Assembly (NCBI GenBank): GCA_030142905.1 | Contig: JASJOG010000166.1 | Location: 682,001-746,000, forward strand | Source: Heliopora coerulea | Lineage: Eukaryota > Cnidaria > Anthozoa > Scleralcyonacea > Helioporidae | DNA: 64,000 bases | Direction of reading: 5' to 3' | Part shown: in pieces, positions 12,401 through 24,634 of the stretch | How positions within the stretch are numbered: position 1 is the first letter of the stretch | How the letters are laid out: the number at the start of each line of letters is the position of its first letter | Translations under genes and position numbers: made by a program | The notes under the pieces: model-generated | Database searches by the model: none | Told to the model about the DNA's origin: nothing | Seen by the model: the letters and a program-made list of their open reading frames with translations, nothing else

Positions 12401-14175
12401 ACAACCATTTGTGAGGTTTGGTAAACATTCGACAGAGGCAACTAACTGAAGCCACATCCTTTCCAATGTTCTTTTCTGTGATCGTCGTATCTCGACGAGA
12501 TAAAGCGTTTTTGACGAGTTTGAGAAATTTTTAAAGCTACTCGTGCAATCGGCGAAATTCGATTTATTTTATGATGTTTGGGGGGAAAAGAATATTTTTG
12601 AAGCTTTGGGAAAATTTCGCCCACCTATTTGGTTTTCTACCAATTCTAACCATACTCTTCGTTTCAGAGGTCGTCTTATCTCGACGAGATAAAGAGTTTT
12701 TGACGAGTGTGGGAAATTCTAACAGCTACTCATCGAATCGACGAAATTCGATTTGTTTTATGATGTTTGGATGGATAAAAACATTTTAGAAGCTTTTGGA
12801 AATTTTGCGTACCTATTTGGTTTTGAACCAATTCTAACCATACTGTTTGTTTCAGTAATCGTTTTATCACGAGGAGATAAAGCATTTTTGACGAGTTTGA
12901 GAAATTTTAAAAGCTACTCATCGAAGTAGCGAAATTCGATTTGTTTTATAATGTTTGGGTGGAATAGAACATATTAGAAACTTTGGGAAAGTTTCGCATT
13001 CTTATTGGATTTTCATCCAATTCTAACCATACTAATAGGTTTTAGGCGTGAAAGGTTTAATTGACCAATTTCTAAAATTGCCATATTTTCTCAAGTACTG
13101 CTACAGTCAATCAACTAATGCTTTTAATCTATTCTCTAGTCCGAAAAGATCAGTTTTAAAGTATTGGTGAGGTTTGGTAAACATTCCACAAAGGCCTGTA
13201 ACTAAAGGCGCAACTGTTTCACTGTTCGTTTCACCAATTGTCTTATCTAGACGTGATAAAATGTTTTTTAGGAGTTTGAGAAATTTTCACAGCTACTCGT
13301 CGAATCGACGAAATTCGATTTGTTTTATGATGTTTGCGTGGAAAAGAACATCTAAGAAGCTTTGGGAAAGTTTCGCACACCTATTTGGTTTTTGAACCAT
13401 TTCTAACCGTACTGTTTGTTTCACTAATTGTCTTATCTCGACGAGATAAAGCGTTTTTGACGAGTTTGAGAAATTCTCACAGCTACTCGTCGAATCGACG
13501 AAATTCAATTTGTTTTATGATGTTTTGACGGAAAAGAACATTTTAGAAGCTTTGGGAAAGTTTCGTACTCCCGTTTGATTTTCAACCATTTCCTTTCGTT
13601 CTTATAGGTTTTAGGCGTATAAGGTTTAATTGACCAATATCTAAACATTGCCATATTTTCTGAAGTACTGCTCCAATCAATCAACTAATGCTTTTAATCT
13701 ATTCTCTGGTCCAAAAAGATCATTTTTAAACTAGTGATGAGGTTTGGTAAACATTCCAGAAAGGCTACTAACTGAAGCCTCAACTGTTTCACTGTTCGTT
13801 TAACCAACCGTCTTATCTCGACGAGATAAAGCGTTTTTGACGAGTTTGAGAAATTTTTAAAGCTACTCTTCCAATAGGCGAAATTCGATTTGTTTTATGA
13901 TGTTTGGGTGGATAAGAACATTTTAGAAGCTTTCGGAAGGTTTCGCACACCTATTTGGTTTTCTACCAATTCTAACCATACTGTTCGTTTCACTAATCGT
14001 CTTATCTCGACGCGATAAAGCGTTTTTGATGAGTTTGTGAAATTTTAAAACCTACTCGTCGAATCGACGAAATTCGATTTGTTTTATGATGTTTCGGTGG
14101 TAAAGAACATATTGGAAATTTTGGGAAAGTTTCACACTCCTATTTGATTTTCAACCAACTCTAACCATACTTATA
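9435..14175 (-). repeat. Satellite array, subfamily 1, inverted orientation
   Basis: From about 9,435 the landmarks appear reverse-complemented and in reverse order (taatcgtcttatctcgacgag, then gacgagtttgagaaat, then tttatgatgttt). Full monomers of about 375-380 bp alternate with half monomers of about 190 bp. The half monomers run from ccaattctaaccatact directly into cgtttcactaatcgtc (for example about 12,639, 12,828, 13,400, 13,980), so the same internal half is missing each time. Confidence 0.87.
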
Positions 14176-14385
14176 CAGTGACACGCAAAAGTATTTGACA
14201 CAGGATTTTTTAAGAAAATAACAACTTGTCTTGTCGCTACTAACCTAAAATTTGAACTGAATATAGTAGATATTTCGAATAGACTATGTATGAGGAGAAT
14301 TAACGGATTGTTTGCTGGCACAAAAATTTATTGAGAAATACAACAGAAAGTAACACGCAAAAGTTTTGAACACATGAATAAACAG
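14176..14385. repeat. Tc1 left terminal inverted repeat
   Basis: About 210 bp matching 15,577-15,786 in reverse complement at roughly 85-90 percent. The core acacgcaaaagt-ttgacaca occurs at the outer end and again near the inner end, giving the IR/DR layout in which each end holds two transposase binding sites. Confidence 0.9.
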
Positions 14386-14400
14386 CGTTCAATATAAGTA

Positions 14401-15414
14401 TTAATCGTTCAATATAAGTGAAATTACGGCTGTCAAACGTTTGGAATAATTTAAGATGAGTTTCTTGCAGAAATCAGCACTAATGTTATCCCACTCCTGT
14501 CGACAAATGTCCTTGAGATCATTCAGGTTTTGTGGATTTCTCTGATGAACTCGAAGTTTAAGCTCCTTCCACAGATTTTCTATCGGATTTGGATCAAGCG
14601 ACTGACTAGGCCACTCTAAAACCCTTACTTTCTTTGCCTGAAGCCATTCCTTCGTTTTCACTGCAGTATGCTTGAGATCGTTATCTTGCTGAAAAATCCA
14701 ACTTCTAGGTAGCTTGAGCGATTTTACAGATGAAAACATGTTTTTCTTTAGTATTTCGCGGTACACAGCATTATCCATTGTTCCTTCGATGATATGTAGT
14801 GCGCCCGTACCACTGGAGAAAAAACAGCCCCAAGCCATTATACTTCCACCACCATGTTTGATTGTGGGGATGGCATTTTGGGGGTCATATGAAGTACCCT
14901 CCTTTCTCCAGACGTATCTCGAGCTGTTTCAACCGAAAAGCTCGATTTTAGTCTCGTCAGACCATAATATTTTATTCCAGAACGAAGCAGGTTTCTCGAG
15001 GTTACGATTGGCAAACTCTAGACGAGCCTTCACATGATTGGGCTTCAGCAGTAGGGTCTTTCTAGGAGTTCGAGAATGCAGCCCTACCCGGTGGAGTGTA
15101 CGATTAATTGTATCCTTGCTAACCTTTGTGCCAGCTACCTGCAGTTCCTTCTGAAGTTCTCCTCGTGTTGTGAATGGCTTGTGCATCACTTTCCGAACAA
15201 TGGATCTAGCTGCTCGTTCACTTACTTTACGAGGACGCCCTTTTCGAGGCAGATCGGTAGTCAGCCTATGTTCCTTCCATTTCCGAATGATGGCCCTAAT
15301 CATACTAATGGGGATCTTGAGCACGTCAGAGATCTTTCGATATCCCATTCCACGATTATGATGGTCAATTATAACCATACGAAGTCGTTGAGAGAGTTCC
15401 TTTGTCTTCGCCAT
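14401..15414 (-). pseudogene. Tc1-family DD34E transposase with one in-frame stop
   Basis: About 338 codons, the usual Tc1 length, starting at the ATG at 15,414. An N-terminal paired-type helix-turn-helix (LSQRLRMVIIDHHNRGMGYR) is followed by the GRPRK AT-hook-like linker (KGRPRKVSERAARS). The catalytic triad is read in ILWSDETK, IFQQDND and DPNPIENLWKELK, with 34 residues between the second D and the E. A TGA at 14,929-14,931 interrupts the frame after ELFG; otherwise it is open. The usual QQDNDPKH reads QQDNDLKH. The copy is inactive through at least the stop. Confidence 0.93.
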
Positions 15415-15576
15415 TCTGAAAACCTTCCCATGTGACAGCCAAATCTTCAATGACCATTCAAAGCACACGGAGACGTCATAGTGCGTAGTGTGCTCTGATT
15501 GGTCGGCGGAGATTTGCAAATTAATATGAAATCGACTTCAGTTCAAAACTGCAATTTTTATCTTCCTATATTTATA

Positions 15577-15786
15577 TTTTCAGAATGTGTCCAAAACTTT
15601 TGCGTGTTACTTTCTGTTTTATTTGTCAATAAATTTTTTTGTGAGCAAACAATTCTTTATTTCTCCTCATACATAGCCTGTCCTAAACATCTACTATATT
15701 CAGTTCAAGTTTTAGGTTAATAGCAACAAGAAAAGTTATTATTTTCTTAAAAAATCCAATGCGTCCAATACTTTTGCGTGTTACTG
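15577..15786. repeat. Tc1 right terminal inverted repeat
   Basis: Partner of the left repeat, again with two copies of the acttttgcgtgttac core (outer near 15,770, inner near 15,597). Confidence 0.9.
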
Positions 15787-18700
15787 TAGGTTTTAGGCGT
15801 ATAAGGTTTAATTGACCAATTTCTAAACATTGCCATATTTTCGTAAGTACTACTCCAATCAATCAACAAAGCTTTTAATCTATTCTCTGATCCGAAAAGA
15901 CCATTTTACAACCAATGGCGAGATTTGGCAAACATTCGATAAAAGCAACTAACTGAAGCCACAAACTTTACACTGTTCGTTTCGCTAATCATCTTATCTT
16001 GACGAGATAAATCGTTTTTGACGAGTTTCAGAAATTTTCACAGGAGCTTGTTCAATCGACGAAATTTTTATTTGTTTTATGGTTTTTTTGTGGAAAAGTA
16101 CGTTTTAGAAGCTTAGGGAAAGTTTTGCACACTTATTTGGCTTTGAAAGAATTCTTACCATACTTATGGCTTTTAGGCATATAAAGCTTAATTGGCCAAT
16201 TTCTAAACATTGCCATATATTCTGAAATACTGGTCCAATCAATCAACTAACGCTTTTATTCTCTTCTCTAACCCAAGAAGAACTTTTTACAACCATTGGC
16301 GAGATTTGGCAAACATTCGACAAAGACAACTAACTTAATCCACATCCTTTCCATTGTTCGTTAAGCTAATCGTCTTATCTCGACGAGATAAAGCGTTTTT
16401 GACAAGTTTGAGAAATTTTAAAAGCTACTCGTCGAATAGACCAAATTCGATTTGTTTTATGATGTTTCGGTGGAAAAGGACATATTAGAAGGTTTGGGAA
16501 AGTTTCACACACCTATTAGGTTTTTAACCAATTCTAACCATACTTATGGCTTTTAGGCGTATAAGGCTTAATTGACCAATTTTTAAACATTGTCATATTT
16601 TCTGAAGAACTGCTCCAATCAATCAACTAACGCTTTTATTCTCTTCTCTGATCCGAAAAGACCATTCTACAAGCATTGGCGAGATTTGGAAAACATTCGA
16701 CAAGGCAACTAACTGAAGCCACGTCCTTTCCACTGTTCGTTTCGCTAATCGTGTTATGTCGACGAGATAAAGCGTTTTTGACGAGTTTGAGAAATTTTAC
16801 AAGCTACTCTTCGAATTGGCGAAATTCGATCTGTTTTATGATGTTTCAGTGGAAAAGAACATATTAGAAGCTTTGGGAAAGTTTCGCACTCCTATTAGAT
16901 TTTCAACCAATTCCAAGCATACTTATAGGTTTTAGGCGTCAAAGGTTTAATTGACCAATTTCTAAGCATTGCCATATTTTCTGGAATACTGCACTAATCA
17001 ATCAACTAATGCTTTTAATCTATTCTCTGGTCCGAAAAGATCATTTTATAACCATAGACGAGATTTGGCCAAAATTCGACAAAGGCTACTAATTGAAGCC
17101 ACATCATTTCCCCTGTTCGTTTCACTTATTCTCTTATCTCGACGAGATGAAGCGTTTTATACGAGTTTGAGAAATTTTAAAACCTTCTCATCGAACCGAC
17201 GGAATTCGATTTGTTTTATGATGTTTGGGTGGAAAAGAACATTTTAGAAGCTTTGGGAAAGTTTCGCACTCCTATTTAGTTTTCTACTAATTCTAGCCAT
17301 ATTGTTCATTTCAGAAGTTGTATTATCTCGACGAGATAACGAGTTTTTGACGAGTTTTTGAAATTTTAAAATCTACTCGTCGAATTGGCGAAATTCGATC
17401 TGTGTTATGATGTTACGGTGGAAAAGAACATATTAGAAGCTTTGGGAAAGTTTCCCACTCGTATTTGATTTTCAACCATTTCTAACCATACTTACAGGTT
17501 TTTGGCGTCGAAGGTTTATTTGACCAATTTCTAAACATTGCCATATTTTCTTAAGTACTGATCCAATCAATCAACTAATGCTTTTAATCTATTCTCTGGT
17601 TCGCAAAGATCATTTTAACACCATTTGTGAGGTTTGGTGGACATTCGACAAAAGCAACTAACTGAAGGCGCAACTGTTTCACTGTTCGTTTCTCTAATCG
17701 TCTTGTCTCGACGAGATAAATCGTTTTTGACGAGTTTGAGAAATTTTCACAGCTACTCGTTGAATCGACGAAATTCGATTTGTTTTATGATGTTTGGGTG
17801 GAAAAGAACATTTTATAACTTTCGGGAAAGTTTCACACGCCTATTTGGTTTTCAACCAATTCTAACCATACTGTTCGTTTCAGTAATCGTTTTATCTCGA
17901 CGAGATAAAGCGTTTTTGACGAGTTTGTGAAATTTTAAAAGCTGCTTGTCGAATTGACTAAATTGGATTTGCTTTATGATTTTTGAGTGGAATAGAACAT
18001 GTCAGAAGCTTTGGGAATGTTTCGCACGCCTATTTGGTTTTCAACCAATTCTAACCATACTAATAGGTTTTAGGCCTATCAGGTTTAATTGACCAATTTC
18101 TAAACATTGCAATATTTTCTTAAGTACAGCTCCAATCAATCAACTAATACTTTTAATCTATTCTCAGGTCCGAAAAGACCGTTTTACAACCATTGTCGAG
18201 ATTTCGGAAACATTCGACAAAGGTAACTAACCGAAGCCACAAACTTTCCACCGTTCGTTTCGCTAATCGTCTCATCTCGACGAGATAAAGCATTTTTTAA
18301 GGAGTTTGAGAAATTTTAAAAGCTAGTCGTCGAATTGGCGAAATTTAATTTGTTTTATCATGTTTGTGTGGTAAAGAACATATTAGAAGCTTTGGGAAAG
18401 TTTCGCACTCCTATTCGATTTTCAACCAAATCTAACCATACTTATAGGTTTTAGGCGTATAAGGTTTAATTGACCAATTTCTAAACATTGCCATTCTTTC
18501 TAAAGTACTGCTCTAATCAATCAACTAATACTTTTAATGTATTCTCTGGTCCGATAAGATCATTTTTAAACTGTTGGTGAGGTCTGGTAAACTTTCGACA
18601 AAGGCTACTAACTGAAGGCGCAACTGTTTCACTGTTCGTTTCACTAATCGTCATATCTCGACGAGATAAAGCGTTTATGACGAGTTTCAGAAATTTTTAC

Positions 18701-19410
18701 CGCTACTCGTCGAATTTGCCAAATTCGATTTGTCTTTTGATGTTTCGGTTGAATAGATCGTGTTAGAAGCTTTGGGAAAGTTCCACACTCCTATTTGATT
18801 GTCAGCCTATTCTAACCGTACTTACAGCATTTAGGCCTCAAAGGTTTAATTGACCAATTTCTAAACATTGGCATATTTTCTGAAGTATTTCTCCAATCAG
18901 TGAACTAATGCTTTTAATCTATTCTCTGGTCCATAAAGATCATTTTACAACCATTTGTGAGGTTTGGTAAACATTCGACAAAGGCTACTAAGTGAAGCCG
19001 CAACTGTTTCACTGTTCGTTTCACTAATCGTCTTAACTTGACGAGATAAAGCGTTTATGACGAGTTTGAGAAATTTTAAAAGCTACTCCTCGAATTTTCG
19101 AAATTCGATTTGTTTTATGATGTTTCGGTGGAAAAGAACATTTTAGAACCTTTGGGAAAGTTTCGCACTCCTATTTCATTTTCAACCAATTCTAACCATA
19201 CTTATAGGTTTTAGGCATATAAGGTTTAATTGACCAATTTCTAAACATTGCCATATTTTCTTAAGTACTGCTCCAATCAATCAACTAATGCTTTTAATCT
19301 ATTCTCTGGTCCGTAAAGATCATTTTTAAACTATTGGTGAGGTTTGGGAAACATTCGTCAAAGGCATACTAACTGAAGCCTCATCCTTTCCACTGTTCGT
19401 TTCACCAATC
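15787..19410 (-). repeat. Satellite array, subfamily 1, inverted orientation (continued)
   Basis: About ten monomers, full and half-length, continue after the Tc1 element. Half monomers occur near 17,290-17,350 and 17,860-17,900. All open frames here are repeat-derived shadows. Confidence 0.87.
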
Positions 19411-19637
19411 GAAAATGTTTGCGGATTTTGTCTTTTCCGACTAGCCCGATTTGCTATATGGTTTGCCTCGTCTAGAATGGATTCTTTATTCTTGATAATC
19501 GTTGAAACTTGAGTTCGGCCACAGCTAAATTTCTCTGCAATTTTTCTGACACCTAGCTGTGGATGACTTTCATGATATCTTATAAGTTCAACTTTATCAT
19601 CAATGCTTAAACAAGTGCAAGCTTTGGACAGGCTCAT
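19411..19637 (-). pseudogene. N-terminal CENP-B/pogo helix-turn-helix of a Tigger-like transposase, truncated
   Basis: About 76 codons remain. SIDDKVELIRYHESHP followed by GVRKIAEKFSCGRTQVS is the N-terminal psq-type helix-turn-helix of pogo/Tigger transposases, and TIIKNKESIL follows it. The frame then runs into satellite sequence, so the second DNA-binding domain and the DDE core are absent. Any protein made would end in satellite-encoded residues. Confidence 0.85.
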
Positions 19638-19830
19638 ATCTTTAACCTAGTTCTTTTCCTTTTTCTTATTTTTAATTGACTTATGCAGTGTTGATTTTGG
19701 TTGGTCCTTTCCTTCAGCTTTTGCTTTTTGTTTGTTACTGAAACATGAGCAGGTGTAATGTTATGATACCCACAAGTGTTGCGCGTGCGGCGTATAGTTT
19801 AGCAAAGCCCTTCCGCAAAAGCGCAAAGCA

Positions 19831-20214
19831 ATGGATACTTTCATTAATGTGGAATCATACATACGAGGTTACCATGAATGCATGGATATTTGGGAACCAA
19901 AAGTGGACAAAAAATACGAGTTAAAAAGGGAACCAGAAAACAAAAAAGATTCACACGCTGTGGCAATTGTTAAACCATCACGGAGATCAACAGAAAGCAG
20001 CGGCACATCTCATGCCAATACTGTTAATGAAACAGTTGACGTTGTGGGTCATATACCCAAAAGTATGGCACCCTACGTGAGCAAATTTTTGAAACGTTCG
20101 TCCAATTCTGCAAGTGTTTCAGTAAAGGGAAAACGAATAAATCGTGGGACTGATTACGGACTTGAGATTCCGTGCGTTTATACGTTCCAGGGTGACCAAT
20201 TTTCTTTGACTTGA
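19831..20214 (+). CDS. HIRAN-like domain protein carried by the pogo-like element
   Basis: An intact frame of 127 codons. The pattern SYIRGYHECMDIWEP, then KREPENKKDSHAVAIVK, then VVGHIPKSMAPYVSKFL, then LEIPCVYTF resembles HIRAN-type domains (RGYH-x-W-P; EPEN-xx-D-AVAV; GH-P). HIRAN domains in helicase-like proteins bind DNA ends; whether this one does is unknown. It lies divergently to the transposase, about 190 bp apart. It is intact beside a badly truncated transposase, which may mean recent loss or independent constraint. A host gene fragment is the alternative. Confidence 0.65.
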   Translation: MDTFINVESYIRGYHECMDIWEPKVDKKYELKREPENKKDSHAVAIVKPSRRSTESSGTSHANTVNETVDVVGHIPKSMAPYVSKFLKRSSNSASVSVKGKRINRGTDYGLEIPCVYTFQGDQFSLT

Positions 20215-20454
20215 TTGAGGAACAAAATACACAAGACTGGATATGTGTTGTTGGACAACAAAATTTAAATTAACAATGACTGCTAATGATTCGACGCTAC
20301 AATAACGGATTTAATTCATACATATATAGTTTCCGCATCGACCTGTCATCAGCTCAGTTAATAACTTAATGAATGTATCAAACACATATATTTCTATCCT
20401 AATACTGTATAGTTATCTAAGCAGCATAATTATTAATTTAACAGAAAATAAATC

Positions 20455-20652
20455 CAGTCTGTCCGCTTACGAGAGGTTATAATGTTGTTTGGGAAGGTGT
20501 AATTGGTGTCCGCGTCCGCTTAAGGGAAGTGTCCTCCTAGGAGAGGTTGTAAATGTAGTAATTTAATAGTGTTTTGGTCGGGACCCAAAAACAGTGTCCG
20601 CTTACAAGAGGTGTCCGCTTCCGGGAGGTGTCCGTAAGTAGAGGTTCGACTG
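20455..20652. repeat. Subterminal repeats and right end of the pogo-like element
   Basis: Five to six degenerate copies of tgtccgcttacragaggt occur (about 20,460, 20,508, 20,590, 20,612 and 20,630), ending at GGTTCGACTG. Arrays like this next to a terminus are likely transposase-binding sites. Confidence 0.7.
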
Positions 20653-21741
20653 TATTTTTGACGAGTTTGAGAAATTTTCGCAGCTACTCGTCGAATCGAC
20701 GAAATTCGATTTTTTTTTTATGATGTTTGAGTGGAAAGGAACATTTTGTAATGTTAGGGAAAGTTTTGCTAGCCTATATGTTTATCAACCAATTCTAACC
20801 ATATGTACGGCTTTTAGTTGTATGAGACTTAATTGTCCAATTTCTAAACATTTCCGTACTTTCTGAAGTACTTCTCCAATCAATCAACTAATGCTTTTAT
20901 TCTCTTCTCTGACCCGAAAAGATCATTTTTTAACAATTGGTGAGATTTGGCAAACATTCGACAAAGGCAAATAACTGAAGCCACATCCTTTCTACTGTTC
21001 GTTTCGTTAATAGTCTTATCTCGACGAGATAAAGGGTTTTTCACGAGTCTGAGAAATTTTAACAGCTAATCGTCGAATGGACAAAATTCAATTTTTTTAT
21101 GAAGTTTGGGTGGAAAAGAACATTTAAGAAGATTTGGGAAAATTTCGCACACCTATTTGCCTTTCAACCTAAACTAACCATACTGTTCGTTTCACTAGTC
21201 GTCTTATCTCGACGAAATAAATCCTTTATGACGAGTTTGAGAAATTTTAAAAGCTACTCGTCAAATTAGCGAAATTTGATTTGTTTTATGATGTTTGGGT
21301 GGAAAAGAACATATTAGAAGCTTTGGAAAAGTTTCACACACCTATTAGGTTTTCAACCAGCTCTAACCATAAGTCCAAATTGTCCAATTTCTAAACATTG
21401 CCATATTTTCTGAAGTACTGCTCCAATCAATTAACTAACGCTTTTATTCTCTTCTCTGACCCAAAAATACCATTTTACAACCATTGGCAAGGTTTGGCAA
21501 ACATTCGAGAAAGGCAACTAACTGAAGCCACAACCTTTCCACTGTTCATTTCGCTAAACGTCTTATTTCGAGGAGATAAAGCGTATTAGACGAAGCTCCT
21601 AATATTTGTTGTATTAGAAGTTTTGGGAAGTTTCGCACTCCAGTTTGATTTTCAACCAATTCTAACTGTGCATATAGGTTTTAGGCGTATAAGGTTTAAT
21701 TGACGAATTTCTAAACATTGCCAAGTACTGCTCCAATCAAT
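20653..21741 (-). repeat. Satellite array, subfamily 1, inverted orientation (last block)
   Basis: Roughly three monomers, including a half monomer at about 21,180, end at tactgctccaatcaatcaac. Not coding. Confidence 0.85.
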
Positions 21742-22130
21742 CAACAACACAAAGTTGAACTCTTTGTGTTGAGATGAAGATGAACGCTTCGTTGAAAATA
21801 CGTAAAAGTTGAAGGTTCGTATGCTAAGCCATTTTTCTGTTTTACGAATATTTTACAGTGTGAAACAGCACGTCTTTTACTTTCCTCTAGTCCTTCTTTT
21901 TTCAACAAAATTTGCAAAAAGTTTGCTTGTCATATTTTGTTGTATGTTTTGTATTTTCCGATTTTTGGTCAGCAATGAAAATGCAAAACTCTCATATTTT
22001 CTTTGTTTATTTCATCGGTTTCGTAATTCGTTGAAAAATTATCAATGTTACTTGGACTCTCGAGAGATATACTGGAAGGGTTGGCGAGGGGTTGTTGTGT
22101 CCACGTATTTCAAGTAGTACTTAGGCTGCA
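21742..22130. other. Non-satellite junction where the array changes orientation
   Basis: This 390-bp stretch separates inverted subfamily 1 from forward subfamily 2. It begins with a perfect 10-bp hairpin and continues T-rich. An open frame at 21,809-22,117 is low-complexity and I do not call it a gene. Confidence 0.6.
21745..21771. repeat. Perfect hairpin at satellite orientation switch
   Basis: Arms CAACACAAAG and CTTTGTGTTG are perfectly complementary around the loop TTGAACT, exactly where satellite similarity stops. Confidence 0.8.
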
Positions 22131-22845
22131 TTTAGTTGCACTAATGGAATATTTGAAAAACCTCGTCAATGGTTCTAAAACGATTTCTTTAGGTCAGAGA
22201 TGACAATAAAATGAACAGTTCATTGACAAGAGCAGGGGTACAGAAGATATTGCAGTGTTTACAAATTGGCCTCTTAGGCGTTATAAGCCTAAAAGACATA
22301 AGTTGGCTTAGAATTGGGTGAAAACCAAATAGCTTTCACAAACTTTCCCAATGCTTCAAAAATGTTGTTTTCCACTCAAACTTCATAAAACCAATCAAAT
22401 TTTATACATTCGACAAGTTCCAGTGAAAATTTTTCAAACTCGGGAAAAAGCGCTTTACCTCGTCGAGACGACGGTTTGTAAAACGAAGAGTGATGGTACT
22501 AAAGCTGTACTTAGTTGCACTTATGGAATGTTTGCCAAACCTCCCAATGGTTCTAAAATGATGTGTTTGGGTCAGGGGTGACAATAAAATAAAAAGTTCA
22601 TTGATTGGAGCAGTGGTTCAGAAGATATGGGAATGTTTAGTAATTGGCCTCTTTAGTATTATGAGCCGAAAAGACATAAGTTGGGTTCAAATTGGATTAA
22701 AACCAAATAGCTTTGCCAAACTTTCTCAATACTTCTAAAATGTTCTTTCCCACTCAAACATCATAAAACCAATCAAATTTTCTTGATTCGTCAAGTTGCA
22801 GTAAAAATTTTTCAAATTCGGGAAAACCTCTTTCTCGTCGAGATT
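22131..22845 (+). repeat. Satellite subfamily 2, forward orientation
   Basis: Monomers of about 376 bp share the subfamily 1 architecture, including the palindrome. They differ consistently by gctgcacttagttgcacttatgg and by the gttataagcctaaaagacataagttggg block. The last monomer is split by a LINE after ctcgtcgaga. Confidence 0.88.
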
Positions 22846-24394
22846 TATTTATTTATTTATTTAATCTTATTTAAAAACGATAATCCTTCAGCTGTTTTAA
22901 CATCTGATTTCCAAGGGGCCGTTTACAATACAAAACACAAAAGTTTATTACAGTACTTTTCAATCTTATACTTAATGTTTACAATACTATTGTGACTTTA
23001 CTTATTATTACTATTACTACTACTACTTACTTACTTACTTGCTTACTTACTACTTACTCCTTACTTATTACAATTACCACGTACCATTCTTACAATATTT
23101 GCTATACTATTGTACAAATACTTAACAATGCTATACTGACTTAGTTATATACTAAAAACAAACTAAAATATTAGAATATTTATAATTATGGCTTGAAATT
23201 ATGGATTGCTCAAGAGAATTGCTTTAATTTTTGAAATAGAGATTCCTTCCTTTTTTTTGCAGAATTTGGAAGTTTGTTCCATTGACTTACAGCTGAATAA
23301 CTTATGCTTCTTTTCATGAAATTCATTTTAAGCTTTGGGAGCATATAGTTTACATAATTACTACTTAGTCTATAGCTTTTGTTTCTATTAATTCTAAACG
23401 TGCCAGATAAGGTTTCTGGAAGTTGATTATTTTTCAACTTTGTACATAAATAATACTTTGTTGAATTTCCTTCTATCAGACCAATGGTTGCCAGTGAAGC
23501 ATATTTAGCATATCGCTAATTCTTGTATCGTACGGTTTTCCTGTGATCACCCTAGCGGTCCTGTTTGGCATTTTCTGTAATTTAGCTTGTAAATAGACAC
23601 TACAGTTATCCCAAACAAAACTGCAATAGTCAAAATGAGGCAGTACTATAGCTTTATACACTTTTTCTGATATAGATTTTGGGACGTATTTTTTTATTCG
23701 ACGTAACATTCCAATATCCCTTGAAACCTTAGTAATAATACTTTCAATTTGGTTTTTCCACTGAAGTTGTTCGTCAACAAATATGCCTAAGGTTTTGGTG
23801 TGTTTTACTCGTTTTATATTGACACCTCAAAGTTTAATTTCAGGGTCGTTTTCAATTTTGTCTAATCTTTGTCTAGAGCCTATGATCATATATTCTGTTT
23901 TCTCTTTATTTAGAGTTAATTTGTCAGCTAGCAACAATTGGTGTACCTTTTCCAATTCAATGTTTAGTTTGTTTTCAACTTCATCTACCAAACTACCATT
24001 TATCGTCAAGTTTGTATCATTGGCAAAAATACTAGTAAACAAATGCGAAAGATACCTGGGCAGGTCATTTATGTAAACAAGAAAGAGCAGTGATCCTAGG
24101 TTAGACCCCTGAAGTATCCCGCATTGAATAGTACGTCTGCCGGATGATGATTGCCCAATTTTGCAAATTTGTATGCTATTACTGAGGTACGATCTAAACC
24201 ATTCTAACGTACGCGTAGTGAAACCATACAGGAATAACTTTTTAAGAATTATCTCATGATCTACGCAGTCGAACGCTTTCTTAAGATCCAAAAATATTAC
24301 TCCATTCAAGAGTCTGTTTGAGAAATGTGAGAGCTTGGATAAATCTTAAGAGAGATGAATGATCGTCACGCCCTGGACTCAGAAAACGATTCTG

Positions 24395-24470
24395 AGCCCC
24401 AGACGGGGATCAAACCCGCAACCTTCTGATGACCGGTGAGACGCTCTAACCATTGAGCTACCGAGACTCA
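24395..24470 (-). repeat. tRNA-related SINE head, minus copy
   Basis: An A-box-like stretch (complement of 24,442-24,462, reading ggtagctcaatggttagagcg) and a B box (complement of gggatcaaaccc, 24,406-24,417) are correctly spaced. The anticodon stem is imperfect and flanks are SINE body, so this is a retroposed tRNA derivative and not a tRNA gene. Confidence 0.8.
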
Positions 24471-24559
24471 GATGGTGAGCTGAGGTGCAAGTTCGATATA
24501 TATGTGCGACTTATGCAGAAGCCACATATATATCGAACTTGCACCTTAGCTTACCATCT

Positions 24560-24634
24560 GAGTATCGGTAGCTCGATGGTTAGAGCGTCTCACCGGTCAT
24601 CAGAAAGTTGGGGGTTCGATCCCCATCTGGGGCT
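24560..24634 (+). repeat. tRNA-related SINE head, plus copy
   Basis: A box ggtagctcgatggttagagcg at 24,567-24,587 and B box GGTTCGATCCC at 24,613-24,623. The putative anticodon arm has a mismatch and no U33, so identity cannot be assigned and function as a tRNA is unlikely. Confidence 0.8.

Larger units (their letters stand above)
14176..15786 (-). mobile_element. Tc1/mariner transposon with long terminal inverted repeats
   Basis: A 1,611-bp element starts CAGTGACACGCAAAAGT and ends in the inverse ACTTTTGCGTGTTACTG. It is flanked by TA on both sides; the satellite reads ctta-TA before and TA-ggttttaggcg after, as expected for TA-targeted Tc1 insertion. The inverted repeats are about 210 bp each. 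The single transposase gene runs on the minus strand with one nonsense codon. Confidence 0.95.
19411..20652 (+). mobile_element. Truncated pogo/Tigger-like transposon with a second gene
   Basis: The right end carries the terminus GAGGTTCGACTG followed by TA and resumed satellite, matching the CAGT-C-A-CCTC start of pogo/Tigger ends. The left end is missing: satellite joins directly at gaaaatgttt (19,411) inside the transposase frame. Two divergent genes remain, a pogo-type DNA-binding domain on the minus strand and a HIRAN-like protein on the plus strand. Confidence 0.75.

Noticed and set aside
1..22117. Many 60-100-codon open frames in the satellite
   Set aside because: They repeat with the monomer, occur on the strand that happens to lack stops, and have no independent support.
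21809..22117. 102-codon hydrophobic frame
   Set aside because: Low-complexity T-rich sequence at an array junction with no start context or domain.
24395..24634. Functional tRNA genes
   Set aside because: A and B boxes are present, but anticodon arms are imperfect and the copies are embedded in SINE bodies within a target duplication.
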